From Rhodoplanes sp. (GTDB taxonomy: Bacteria > Pseudomonadota > Alphaproteobacteria > Rhizobiales > Xanthobacteraceae): DNA of 64,000 nucleotides. A model generated the notes under the pieces. It did no database searches. It saw nothing but the letters and a program-made list of their open reading frames with translations, and was not told where the DNA came from. The position numbers were made by a program, and so were the translations under genes. Where the stretch lies: positions 1-64,000 of the forward strand of contig NZ_JACAAX010000004.1 in NCBI RefSeq assembly GCF_013377085.1. Direction: 5' to 3'. Shown here piece by piece: positions 47,665 through 56,073 of this stretch (the stretch's first letter is position 1; every line of letters begins with the position of its first letter).

Positions 47665-47724
47665 TTTGCGACGGATCTTCGCATGCCACAGGTGCTCAGC
47701 CGAAGCATTGCCATGCACACAGGC

Positions 47725-47814
47725 GTCATGCGCGGGCTTGACCCGCGCATCCATCAAAGGAGAGAACGGCGTCGTTTCGAAGGGATGGATCGCCGGGTCG
47801 AGCCCGGCGATGAC
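47725..47814. repeat. Palindromic repeat type B (copy 3)
   Basis: Outer hairpins GCGCGGGCTTGACCCGCGC and CGCCGGGTCGAGCCCGGCG flank a CCATC / GGATGG pair. It fills the gap between ureF and ureG, which are in the same direction. Confidence 0.8.
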
Positions 47815-47867
47815 GCCGCGGATGGAGCGTCGCGCTCGGGTCCAGGCCGCCTTCAGGAGGTTTCGGC

Positions 47868-48488
<621 letters not shown>

Positions 48489-48527
48489 GGCTGCAGTGGC
48501 AGTTTATCAAGATGTACGAACGTGCGG

Positions 48528-48692
48528 CCACCCCTCTCCCCAACCCTCCCCCACAAGGGGGGAGGGAGCAGACTGCGGTGACTTGGCAGTCTGTTTGATA
48601 CAGTTGATGTCGCAGATCCGAGGTCGATTGCGTTTCGGTTCCAGCGTTCCCTCCCCCCTTGTGGGGGAGGGACAGGGAGGGGGGTAAGCCCC
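48528..48692. repeat. GC-rich palindromic repeat type C (copy 5)
   Basis: CCCCTCTCCCCAACCCTCCC and CACAAGGGGGGAGGGAGC at the left pair with GCGTTCCCTCCCCCCTTGTG and GGGGGAGGGACAGGGAGGGG at the right across a 75-base centre containing GACTGCGGTGACTTGGCAGTC. It is in the convergent gap between ureG and the hydantoinase gene and is very like the element at 26447. Confidence 0.8.
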
Positions 48693-48745
48693 GAACGCAA
48701 AACCTTCGTCCGATCCATCGGGGGAGTGCAGGCCCGAACCGCAGC

Positions 48746-50161
48746 TCACCCCTGCGACGCGTAAGGCGAAATCCCGCGCCTCAAGAACGTGCCGTCGCCG
48801 GGGGCGCCGAGGATCTTGCCCTCCTCGCACGCCGGCTTGCCTTTGAGGATGGTCATCACCGGCCAGCCGGTCACGGCGAGGCCCTCGTAGGGCGTGTAGT
48901 CGCAGGCGCCGTGCATCAGCTCCTGGCGGATCGTCTCCTTGCGGGCCGGATCCCACAGCACGATGTCGGCGTCGAAGCCGGGCGCGATCGAGCCCTTTTG
49001 GGGATAGAGGCCGTACATCTTGGCGTGGTTGGTCGAGGTCAGCGCGACGAACTCGTTCATGCCGATGCGGCCCTTGTCGACGCCCAGGCCCCACAGCACC
49101 TGCATGCGGGTCTCGACGCCCGGGATGCCGTTCGGCACCCATTTGAACGAGGTCTTCGCCTTCGGGCTGCGCTTGCCGTCGACCCCGTCCATGAACGGGC
49201 AGTGGTCGGACGAGAAGGTCTTGAACACGCCGGCCTGGATGCCCTGCCAGATCGCCTCCTGGCTGGCATGGTCGCGCGGCGGCGGCGAGCAGACATACTT
49301 GCCGCCGCTCTCGTCCATGTTGAGGCCCTTCATGTCGTCGGCCGTCAGCGCGATGTATTGCGGGCAGGTCTCGCCATAGACTTTTAAGCCGCGGTTCTGC
49401 GCCCAGCGGATCTGCTCCATCGCCTCGCGGCCGGAGACGTGGACGATCATGATCGGCACGTCCAAGAGCTCGGCGTGGCTGATGGCGCGGTGCGCCGCCT
49501 CGCGCTCGACGATCTCGGGGCGCGACACGCCGTGATAATAGGGCGCCGTCTTGCCGGCCTGCTCGAGCCGCTCGGTCATGAACTTGATGGCGTCGTAGCC
49601 CTCGGCGTGGACCATCACCAGGGCGCGGCAGGCGCGCGCGCACTCGAACACCTCCAGCAGCTCGCGGTCGTTCAGGACCATGTCGTCGTAGGTCATGAAC
49701 ACCTTGAACGAGGTGTAACCGTCGTCGACCAGCGCCGGCAGCTCCTGGCCGAGCACGGACGGCGAGGGGTTGGTGATGATCAGATGGAAGCCGTAGTCGC
49801 AGAAGGCCTTGCCGTCGGCCTCCTTGTGGTACTCGTTGACGATCGCCCGCAGGCTGGCGCCGCGCGGCTGCATGGCGAAGGGCAGCACCGTCGTGGTGCC
49901 GCCGGCGATCGCGGCGCGGGTGCCGGAGACGAAGTCGTCGGACATCTTCGGCCCGCCGAAGGTCGGCTGGGCGAGATGCACGTGGCTGTCGATGCCGCCC
50001 GGCATCACCAGCAGGCCGGAGGCGTCGATGCTTCGCGCGGCCCCCTCGATGCGGTCGGCGACCGCGACGATGCGCCCGCCCCGGATGCCGACATCGGCCC
50101 GGACCGTGTCGCTCGCCGTCACCACAGTGCCGCCGCGGATGGAAAGATCGTAGTCGGGCAT
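48746..50161 (-). CDS. hyuA: Dihydropyrimidinase/hydantoinase (HyuA type)
   Basis: A 471-residue cyclic amidohydrolase that opens hydantoin or dihydropyrimidine rings. Metal ligands: His60 and His62 (GGIDSHVHL), carboxylated Lys153 (SFKVFMTYDD), His185 (MVHAEG), His241 (IVHVSG) and an Asp in SSDHCPF. Length is standard. Allantoinase and true dihydropyrimidinase are alternative functions. In E. coli-type urate clusters a HyuA of this family is required, so it probably supplies that step although it lies 30 kb from ygfK, next to ureG and a xanthine dehydrogenase. Confidence 0.85.
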   Translation of the reverse strand: MPDYDLSIRGGTVVTASDTVRADVGIRGGRIVAVADRIEGAARSIDASGLLVMPGGIDSHVHLAQPTFGGPKMSDDFVSGTRAAIAGGTTTVLPFAMQPRGASLRAIVNEYHKEADGKAFCDYGFHLIITNPSPSVLGQELPALVDDGYTSFKVFMTYDDMVLNDRELLEVFECARACRALVMVHAEGYDAIKFMTERLEQAGKTAPYYHGVSRPEIVEREAAHRAISHAELLDVPIMIVHVSGREAMEQIRWAQNRGLKVYGETCPQYIALTADDMKGLNMDESGGKYVCSPPPRDHASQEAIWQGIQAGVFKTFSSDHCPFMDGVDGKRSPKAKTSFKWVPNGIPGVETRMQVLWGLGVDKGRIGMNEFVALTSTNHAKMYGLYPQKGSIAPGFDADIVLWDPARKETIRQELMHGACDYTPYEGLAVTGWPVMTILKGKPACEEGKILGAPGDGTFLRRGISPYASQG

Positions 50162-50360
50162 GGAGTACTCCGGATGCGGGAGGACCGCGGCCGGCGCTCG
50201 CAACGGGCGGCCGCGTGGACCGGCCGCGAGCCTTACCCCGATCCGGAAAGCGGCGCAACGGCGTGGCCGAACGCTGCGCGACCGGGCATCCGCTGCCGTA
50301 AACTTGACCCTACCGGCGCGGGCGGCGATTTCGTATGATTCGCAGCTTCCCGGAGGAGTC

Positions 50361-51842
50361 ATGTCGCGAGACTGCATCCAGTTCATCCGCCAGGGGCGGG
50401 TTCTTCGGCTGCGCGGCTTTGCGCCACGCACCACGCTGCTGGACTGGCTGCGGCTGGAGGAACGTTCGACCGGCACCAAGGAGGCCTGTGCCGAAGGCGA
50501 TTGCGGCGCCTGCACCGTGGTGCTGGCGCGCCGCTGCGGCGACCGCATCGCCTACGAGCCGGTCAATTCCTGCATCGCCTTTCTGGGTCAAATCGACGGC
50601 ACCGAGCTGATCACCATCGAGGATCTGGCCCGCGATGGCACGCTCCACCCCGTGCAGGCGGCGCTCGCGGCCGGCCACGGCTCGCAATGCGGCTTCTGCA
50701 CGCCCGGCATCGTGATGAGCCTGTTCGCCTACTACCATCGCGTGTCCGGCACGCCGTCGCGCGAAACAATCAACGACGTGCTGGCCGGCAATCTGTGCCG
50801 CTGCACCGGCTACCGGCCGATCGTCGAGGCGGCGTTGGAAAGCCTCGCCGGGCCGGCCGCCGACCGCTTCACCGCGGCCGAGCCGCAGCGCCTCGCGATG
50901 CTGCGCGACCTCGATGACGGCGCGGACGTCTTCGTCGGCGACGAGACGTCGTTCTTCGCCGCGCCGAAAAGCGAGGACGCGCTTGCCGCGCTCCTGGAAA
51001 GGCATCCCGATGCCACCATCGTGGCGGGCGCGACCGATGTCGGCCTGTGGGTCACCAAGAAGCTCGCCGCGCTGCCCAAGATCATCCATCTCGGCCGTGT
51101 TCTTGGGCTCGACGGTGTCGAGGAGACGGACGCGACGCTGACGCTCGGCGCCTCGCTCCCGCTCGGCCGCGCCGCGCCGCGGCTGGGCTCGCTCGATCCA
51201 GACATCGAAGAACTGTTGCGCCGCTTCGGCTCCGTCCAGGTGCGCACGTCTGGCACGGTCGGTGGCAACATCGCCAACGGCTCGCCGATCGGCGATCTCG
51301 CACCCGTGCTGATAGCGCTCGGCGCCTCGGTGGAGCTGCGCAAAGGCGAGCGCGTCCGCACGCTGCCGGTGGAAAAGTTCTTCGTCAGCTACGGAAAGCA
51401 GGACCGCGAGGCGGGCGAATATGTCCGCCGACTCGTCGTTCCGAAACCCGCTCCGGACGCACGGTTGCGGGTGATGAAGATCACCAAGCGCATGGACGAG
51501 GATATTTCGGCCGTGATGGGCGCTTTCGCGGTGACGGTGACGGACGGCCGCGTCGCCGCGGCCCGCATCGCCTTCGGCGGCATGGCCGGCGTGCCGAAGC
51601 GGGCGAGCGCGGTCGAGCAGGCGCTCGCCGGTGCGCAGATCGCCGATCCGGCGACCTGGCACGCCGCCGCGGACAAGATCAGTGACGATTTCACCCCGCT
51701 GACCGACCAGCGCGGCAGCGCCGCCTACCGGCTGCAGGTCGCCAAGAATCTGGTCGTCAAGGCGCTGGCCGAAATCGCCGGCGTGCCCGGTGCGGCGACG
51801 CGCGTGCGGCCGAGACAGGAGCGTGCCCGTGTCGCGTCCTGA
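50361..51842 (+). CDS. xdhA: Xanthine dehydrogenase small subunit (2Fe-2S + FAD)
   Basis: A 493-residue subunit. The N-terminal 2Fe-2S domain has Cys43, 48, 51 (ACAEGDCGACTVVL), then CGFCTPG and CRCTGY for the second cluster. The FAD-binding domain follows from about residue 205 (ATIVAGATDVGLWVTK and TVGGNIANGSPIGD). It transfers electrons from the molybdenum subunit to NAD+. GGAGGAG precedes the ATG. It overlaps xdhB by 14 bases. It is divergent from hyuA with a 199-base gap. Confidence 0.94.
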   Translation: MSRDCIQFIRQGRVLRLRGFAPRTTLLDWLRLEERSTGTKEACAEGDCGACTVVLARRCGDRIAYEPVNSCIAFLGQIDGTELITIEDLARDGTLHPVQAALAAGHGSQCGFCTPGIVMSLFAYYHRVSGTPSRETINDVLAGNLCRCTGYRPIVEAALESLAGPAADRFTAAEPQRLAMLRDLDDGADVFVGDETSFFAAPKSEDALAALLERHPDATIVAGATDVGLWVTKKLAALPKIIHLGRVLGLDGVEETDATLTLGASLPLGRAAPRLGSLDPDIEELLRRFGSVQVRTSGTVGGNIANGSPIGDLAPVLIALGASVELRKGERVRTLPVEKFFVSYGKQDREAGEYVRRLVVPKPAPDARLRVMKITKRMDEDISAVMGAFAVTVTDGRVAAARIAFGGMAGVPKRASAVEQALAGAQIADPATWHAAADKISDDFTPLTDQRGSAAYRLQVAKNLVVKALAEIAGVPGAATRVRPRQERARVAS

Positions 51843-54171
51843 GAAACCCGACATTATGCTGCGTCACGTTCGAAAACCGCTGGCGCACGACAGCGCCATA
51901 AAGCAGGTGCAGGGGGCAGCGCCCTATATCGACGACCTGCCGGAGCCGCAGGGCACGCTGCATGTCGCGGTCGGCGGCGCGCCGGCGGCGCGCGGCACCC
52001 TCACGAAGCTAGACCTCGACCGCGTGCGAAAAGCGCCCGGCGTCGTCGCCGTGATCACGGCAGCCGACATTCCGGCCAAGAATTGCGTTTCGGCCCACAT
52101 GGACGACGAGCCGATTTTTGCCGCGGCGCAAGTGGATTTCCACGGCCAGCCGGTGTTCGCCGTGGCGGCGACGAGCCGCGATGCCGCGCGCCGCGCCGTG
52201 CCGCTCGCCACCATCGAGGTCGCGGCCGAGCCGCCCGCCGTCACGGTCGATCAGGGACTCGCGACCGGCGAGCGCGTGCTGCCCGACTACGCCTTCGTCG
52301 GCGGCGACGTGAGTGCGGCGATTGCGGCCGCGCCGCTGCAGGCTGGCGGCACGCTGCGCATGGGCGGCCAGGAGCATTTCTATCTCGAAGGCCAGATCGC
52401 GCTCGCCGTGCCGGGCGAGGACGGCGCCATGCTGGTCCATTCCTCGACCCAGCATCCGACCGAGGTGCAGCATATCGTGGCGCGGGCGCTCGGCGTGTCG
52501 GATGCCTTCGTCACCTGCGAGGTGCGGCGCATGGGCGGCGCCTTCGGCGGCAAGGAGACGCAGGGCTCGCAGTGGGCCGCCATCGCGGCGGTCGCGGCAC
52601 GCGTCACGAGGCGGCCCTGCAAGCTGCGGCTCGACCGCGACGACGATTTCGTCATGACCGGCAAGCGCCACGATTTCCGCGTCGACTGGTCGGTCGGCTT
52701 CGACCACGACGGCCGCATCGCCGGCCTCGACGTGCTGCTGGCGGCGCGCTGCGGCCTGTCGGCCGATTGTTCCGCCGGCGTCGTCGACCGCGCCATGTTC
52801 CACGCCGACAACACCTACCATCTGCCGGCCTTCCGCATCGACTCGCGGCGTGTGCGCACCAACACGGTGTCCAACACGGCGTTTCGCGGCTTCGGCGGGC
52901 CGCAGGGCATGCTGGCCGCCGAGCGGATGATCGATGCCATCGCCTGGCAGCTCGGTCGCGATCCGCTCGACATCCGCAAGACCAATTTCTACGCACCGGG
53001 CCGCGACCGAACGCCCTATGGCCAGGTAATCGAGGACCACGATGTCGGGCTGGCGCTGATCGAGCAGATCGAGTGCACGTCCGACTACCGGGCGCGTCGC
53101 GCCGAGATCGCCGCGTTCAACCAGACGTCGCCCATCCTCAAGCGCGGCCTCGCGCTCACCCCGCTCAAATTCGGCATCTCGTTCACGCTCGCCTCGATGA
53201 ACCAGGCCGGCGCGCTGGTGCACGTCTATCAGGACGGGTCCGTGCATCTGAATCACGGCGGCACCGAGATGGGGCAGGGCCTGTTCCAGAAGGTGGCGCA
53301 GATCGCGGCGGAGGAGTTCGGCATCGGGCTCGACCGCGTCCGCATCACGCCGACCTCGACCGAAAAGGTCCCCAATACCTCGCCGACCGCCGCCTCCTCG
53401 GGCAGCGACCTCAACGGCATGGCCGTGCTGGCCGCCGCCCGTACCATCAAGGCGCGGATGACGGCGTTCGCGGCGGACAACTGGTCGGTGCCGGAGGAGC
53501 AGGTCGTCTTCCAGGACGACCATGTGCTGATCGGCAACCAGCGCATCGGCTTCGGCGAGCTCGCCAAGGCGGCGCATGGCGGCCGCGTGTCGCTGTCGTC
53601 GACCGGCTACTACAAGACGCCGAAGCTGCATTGGGACCGCGCCCGCGGCATAGGTCATCCGTTCTTCTATTACGCCTGGGGCGCCGCCGTGAGCGAGGTG
53701 CTGATCGACGCGACCACCGGCGAGAACAAGGTTTTGCGCGCAGATATCCTCCACGATGTCGGGCGCTCGCTCAATCCGGCCATCGACATCGGCCAGATCG
53801 AGGGCGGCTTCGTCCAGGGCATGGGCTGGCTCACCACCGAGGAGCTGGTGTTCGACGACTCCGGCCGCCTGCTGACGCATGCGCCGTCGACCTACAAGAT
53901 CCCGGTCGCCTCCGACGTGCCGGCGGATTTCCGCGTCGCGCTGTTCGGCGGGGCCAATCGCGAGGAGACGATCTATCGCTCCAAGGCGGTGGGCGAGCCG
54001 CCCTTCATGCTGGCCATCTCGGTGTTCTGCGCCATCGCCGACGCCGTCGAGGCGGCCTGCCCGGGCGCCGGCCAGAAGCTCGATGCACCGGCGACTCCGG
54101 AGGCGATCCTTCAGGCGATCGGGCCGTTCGACGCTGCCGCGGCGCTGGCGGTGCTGGCGCCGCCGAGCTGA
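51829..54171 (+). CDS. xdhB: Xanthine dehydrogenase molybdopterin subunit
   Basis: A 780-residue molybdenum subunit that hydroxylates hypoxanthine and xanthine. Motifs: GQEHFYLEGQIALAVPGED, RRMGGAFGGKETQGSQ, NTAFRGFGGPQGMLAAERM, MGQGLFQKVAQIAAEE and the catalytic-glutamate loop KAVGEPPFML. The start is a GTG inside the 3' end of xdhA, 8 bases after an AGGAG, so the two subunits are translationally coupled. Length is normal for bacterial XdhB. Confidence 0.95.
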   Translation: MSRPEKPDIMLRHVRKPLAHDSAIKQVQGAAPYIDDLPEPQGTLHVAVGGAPAARGTLTKLDLDRVRKAPGVVAVITAADIPAKNCVSAHMDDEPIFAAAQVDFHGQPVFAVAATSRDAARRAVPLATIEVAAEPPAVTVDQGLATGERVLPDYAFVGGDVSAAIAAAPLQAGGTLRMGGQEHFYLEGQIALAVPGEDGAMLVHSSTQHPTEVQHIVARALGVSDAFVTCEVRRMGGAFGGKETQGSQWAAIAAVAARVTRRPCKLRLDRDDDFVMTGKRHDFRVDWSVGFDHDGRIAGLDVLLAARCGLSADCSAGVVDRAMFHADNTYHLPAFRIDSRRVRTNTVSNTAFRGFGGPQGMLAAERMIDAIAWQLGRDPLDIRKTNFYAPGRDRTPYGQVIEDHDVGLALIEQIECTSDYRARRAEIAAFNQTSPILKRGLALTPLKFGISFTLASMNQAGALVHVYQDGSVHLNHGGTEMGQGLFQKVAQIAAEEFGIGLDRVRITPTSTEKVPNTSPTAASSGSDLNGMAVLAAARTIKARMTAFAADNWSVPEEQVVFQDDHVLIGNQRIGFGELAKAAHGGRVSLSSTGYYKTPKLHWDRARGIGHPFFYYAWGAAVSEVLIDATTGENKVLRADILHDVGRSLNPAIDIGQIEGGFVQGMGWLTTEELVFDDSGRLLTHAPSTYKIPVASDVPADFRVALFGGANREETIYRSKAVGEPPFMLAISVFCAIADAVEAACPGAGQKLDAPATPEAILQAIGPFDAAAALAVLAPPS

Positions 54172-54189
54172 TCAGGTCGCGAGGACACC

Positions 54190-55173
54190 ATGGCCGTCTG
54201 GGCCCGCATCGCCGAGACCATCGCGCGGCACGGCTCCGCCGCGCTGGTGAGCGTCGTGCGGGTCGCCGGCTCGGCCCCGCGCGAGGCCGGCGCCCGCCTG
54301 GTGGCGCGGCCGGACGGCGGCTTCTTCGGCACCATCGGGGGTGGCCGGCTCGAATATGAGGTGCTGGCCGAGACGGCCGCGGCGCTCGCGGCCGGGCGCG
54401 CGCCGGCGAGCTTGCGCACCTGGACGCTCGGTCCCGACCTCGCCCAGTGCTGCGGCGGCGCCGTCACGACGCTGACCGAGATTTTCGACGCGGCCGACCT
54501 GGAGACAGTCACGATGCTGGCGACGGCCGAGCGCGGCGGGCCATTCGCTGTTCTGGCGTGTCTCGGTGAGGACGGGCGTGTCCGCCGCGAGATCACCAGC
54601 GATCCGGCGGTGCTCGGCGCGCCCTCGGCACGGCCCGCGCCCGGGCAGCCCTTCGTCGAGCACCACGGCGACGATCTGGCGCCGGTGCTGCTCTTCGGCG
54701 CCGGGCATGTCGGCCGCGCTCTGGTGCTGGCGCTGGCGCCGCTGCCGTTCTCGGTGCGCTGGATCGACAGCCGCGCCGATCAGTTTCCGCCCCATGTTCC
54801 GGCCAACGTGGTCGCCGTGCACAGCGACACGCCGGACCAGGAGATCGACGCTGCGCCGAGCGGCGCGCTCGCGCTGGTGATGACGCACGCCCATGCGATC
54901 GACTACGCCATCGCGACCCGGGCGCTCGCGCGCGAAAACTTCGATCTGGTGGGCATGATCGGCTCGGCGACCAAGCGGGCGCGATTCGCCTCGCAGGCGC
55001 GCCAGCTCGGCGTTTCGGAGAAGGCGATCGCCCGCCTCGTCTGTCCCATCGGACTCCCGGACATCGGCGGCAAGACGCCGGCCGTGATCGCCGCCTCGGT
55101 TGCAGCGCAATGCCTAGTCGCCCGCGAGCGCCTCGGCGCGGTGCCGCGGCGGATGGTTGGCGCGACAGCATAA
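54190..55173 (+). CDS. xdhC: Xanthine dehydrogenase accessory protein
   Basis: A 327-residue XdhC, the chaperone that binds and sulfurates the molybdenum cofactor before insertion into XdhB. Recognised by VRVAGSAPREAGARLV, GTIGGGRLEYE, LGPDLAQCCGG with two cysteines that take part in cofactor handling, and the C-terminal Rossmann-like part LLFGAGHVGRALV, GMIGSATKRARF. 18 bases after xdhB. It may also serve the XdhD-like enzyme at 11732, which has no chaperone of its own in the window. Confidence 0.94.
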   Translation: MAVWARIAETIARHGSAALVSVVRVAGSAPREAGARLVARPDGGFFGTIGGGRLEYEVLAETAAALAAGRAPASLRTWTLGPDLAQCCGGAVTTLTEIFDAADLETVTMLATAERGGPFAVLACLGEDGRVRREITSDPAVLGAPSARPAPGQPFVEHHGDDLAPVLLFGAGHVGRALVLALAPLPFSVRWIDSRADQFPPHVPANVVAVHSDTPDQEIDAAPSGALALVMTHAHAIDYAIATRALARENFDLVGMIGSATKRARFASQARQLGVSEKAIARLVCPIGLPDIGGKTPAVIAASVAAQCLVARERLGAVPRRMVGATA

Positions 55174-55181
55174 CCATTCCG

Positions 55182-55286
55182 GTCATTCCGGGGCGCGGGC
55201 TGAAAGCCCGCGAGCCCGGAATCCATACACGCATTCATGGGTTATGGATTCCGGACAGCCGACCTGCGGTCGGCTTCCGGAATGAC
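55182..55286. repeat. Palindromic repeat type A (copy 6)
   Basis: GTCATTCCGGGGCGCGGGC at the left and CTTCCGGAATGAC at the right, with GGAATCCATA / TATGGATTCC inside. It lies in the convergent gap between xdhC and the HdeD-like gene. Confidence 0.85.
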
Positions 55287-55323
55287 GAAGGTCCGGATAG
55301 TCACCCGGATCCGTGCGGCTTGT

Positions 55324-55944
55324 TCAGGCCGCCACCGCCGCGCCGGCCGCCTTCTTGTCGCGCCACGCCTTCAGGCGGAACGCCCAGGCGATGTAGACGA
55401 TGCCTTCGATGATCGCGTAGGCGGCGATCATCCACACCACGGCGAGGGCGCCGGCGAGCGGCTGGGAGAGCAGGAGGCCACCGAACAGCACCGACACCAC
55501 GCCGGCGAGGATCAGCAGCCACTCATGCTCGATCTCCTTGCGGAGCTGGATCGCGGCGACGATCTGCATGACGCCGAGCGCGATCGACCAGGCGGCGATG
55601 AAGATCAGCAGCGCCACCGCGACGGCGCCGGGCGCCACGAAGGCGATGGCGCCGACCGCGAGACCGAGCACGCCGGACAGCACCAGCCACCAGCGCGCCG
55701 AGGTCGGGCCCTTGCCCGCGATCGCACCCCCGATGGCGAGGACGCCGTCGGCAAACGCGAAGGCGCCGTAGAACACCACGAGGGTCACCAGCGTCAGGCC
55801 GGGCCAGGCGAAGGCGACCACGCCGAACAGGATGGCGACGATCCCGCGCAGCAGCACCAGCCACCAGCGGCCGGCGAGCATGTGCAGGGTGGGGCGTGCG
55901 AAGGGCGGCGTGGGCGCCGGGGCGGTGTCGGGCATGGTCGGCAT
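55324..55944 (-). CDS. HdeD family membrane protein
   Basis: A 206-residue inner-membrane protein with six predicted helices in three pairs, each containing repeats like RGIVAILFGVVAFAWPGLTL and SGVLGLAVGAIAFVAPGAVA, the DUF308/HdeD pattern. E. coli HdeD is linked to acid resistance; the role here is not known. The N-terminal 20 residues are Pro-rich and cytoplasmic. An AGGAG site precedes the ATG. It is monocistronic, convergent with xdhC. Confidence 0.88.
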   Translation of the reverse strand: MPTMPDTAPAPTPPFARPTLHMLAGRWWLVLLRGIVAILFGVVAFAWPGLTLVTLVVFYGAFAFADGVLAIGGAIAGKGPTSARWWLVLSGVLGLAVGAIAFVAPGAVAVALLIFIAAWSIALGVMQIVAAIQLRKEIEHEWLLILAGVVSVLFGGLLLSQPLAGALAVVWMIAAYAIIEGIVYIAWAFRLKAWRDKKAAGAAVAA

Positions 55945-56073
55945 GGTGGTTCTCCTGGCCAGGATGTCGGGTTAACGCGCCAATCCTAAAACTGTTCCCT
56001 GTTACCGCCTTCTCGTGCGCGGCCCTCGGCCACCACGGTTAATCATCTCCCGGTCTTGCCACCGGCCGATCGA

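Noticed and set aside
50304-50339. Sigma-70 promoter for xdhA from TTGACC and TATGAT
   Set aside because: The boxes are 24 bases apart, too far for a normal promoter.
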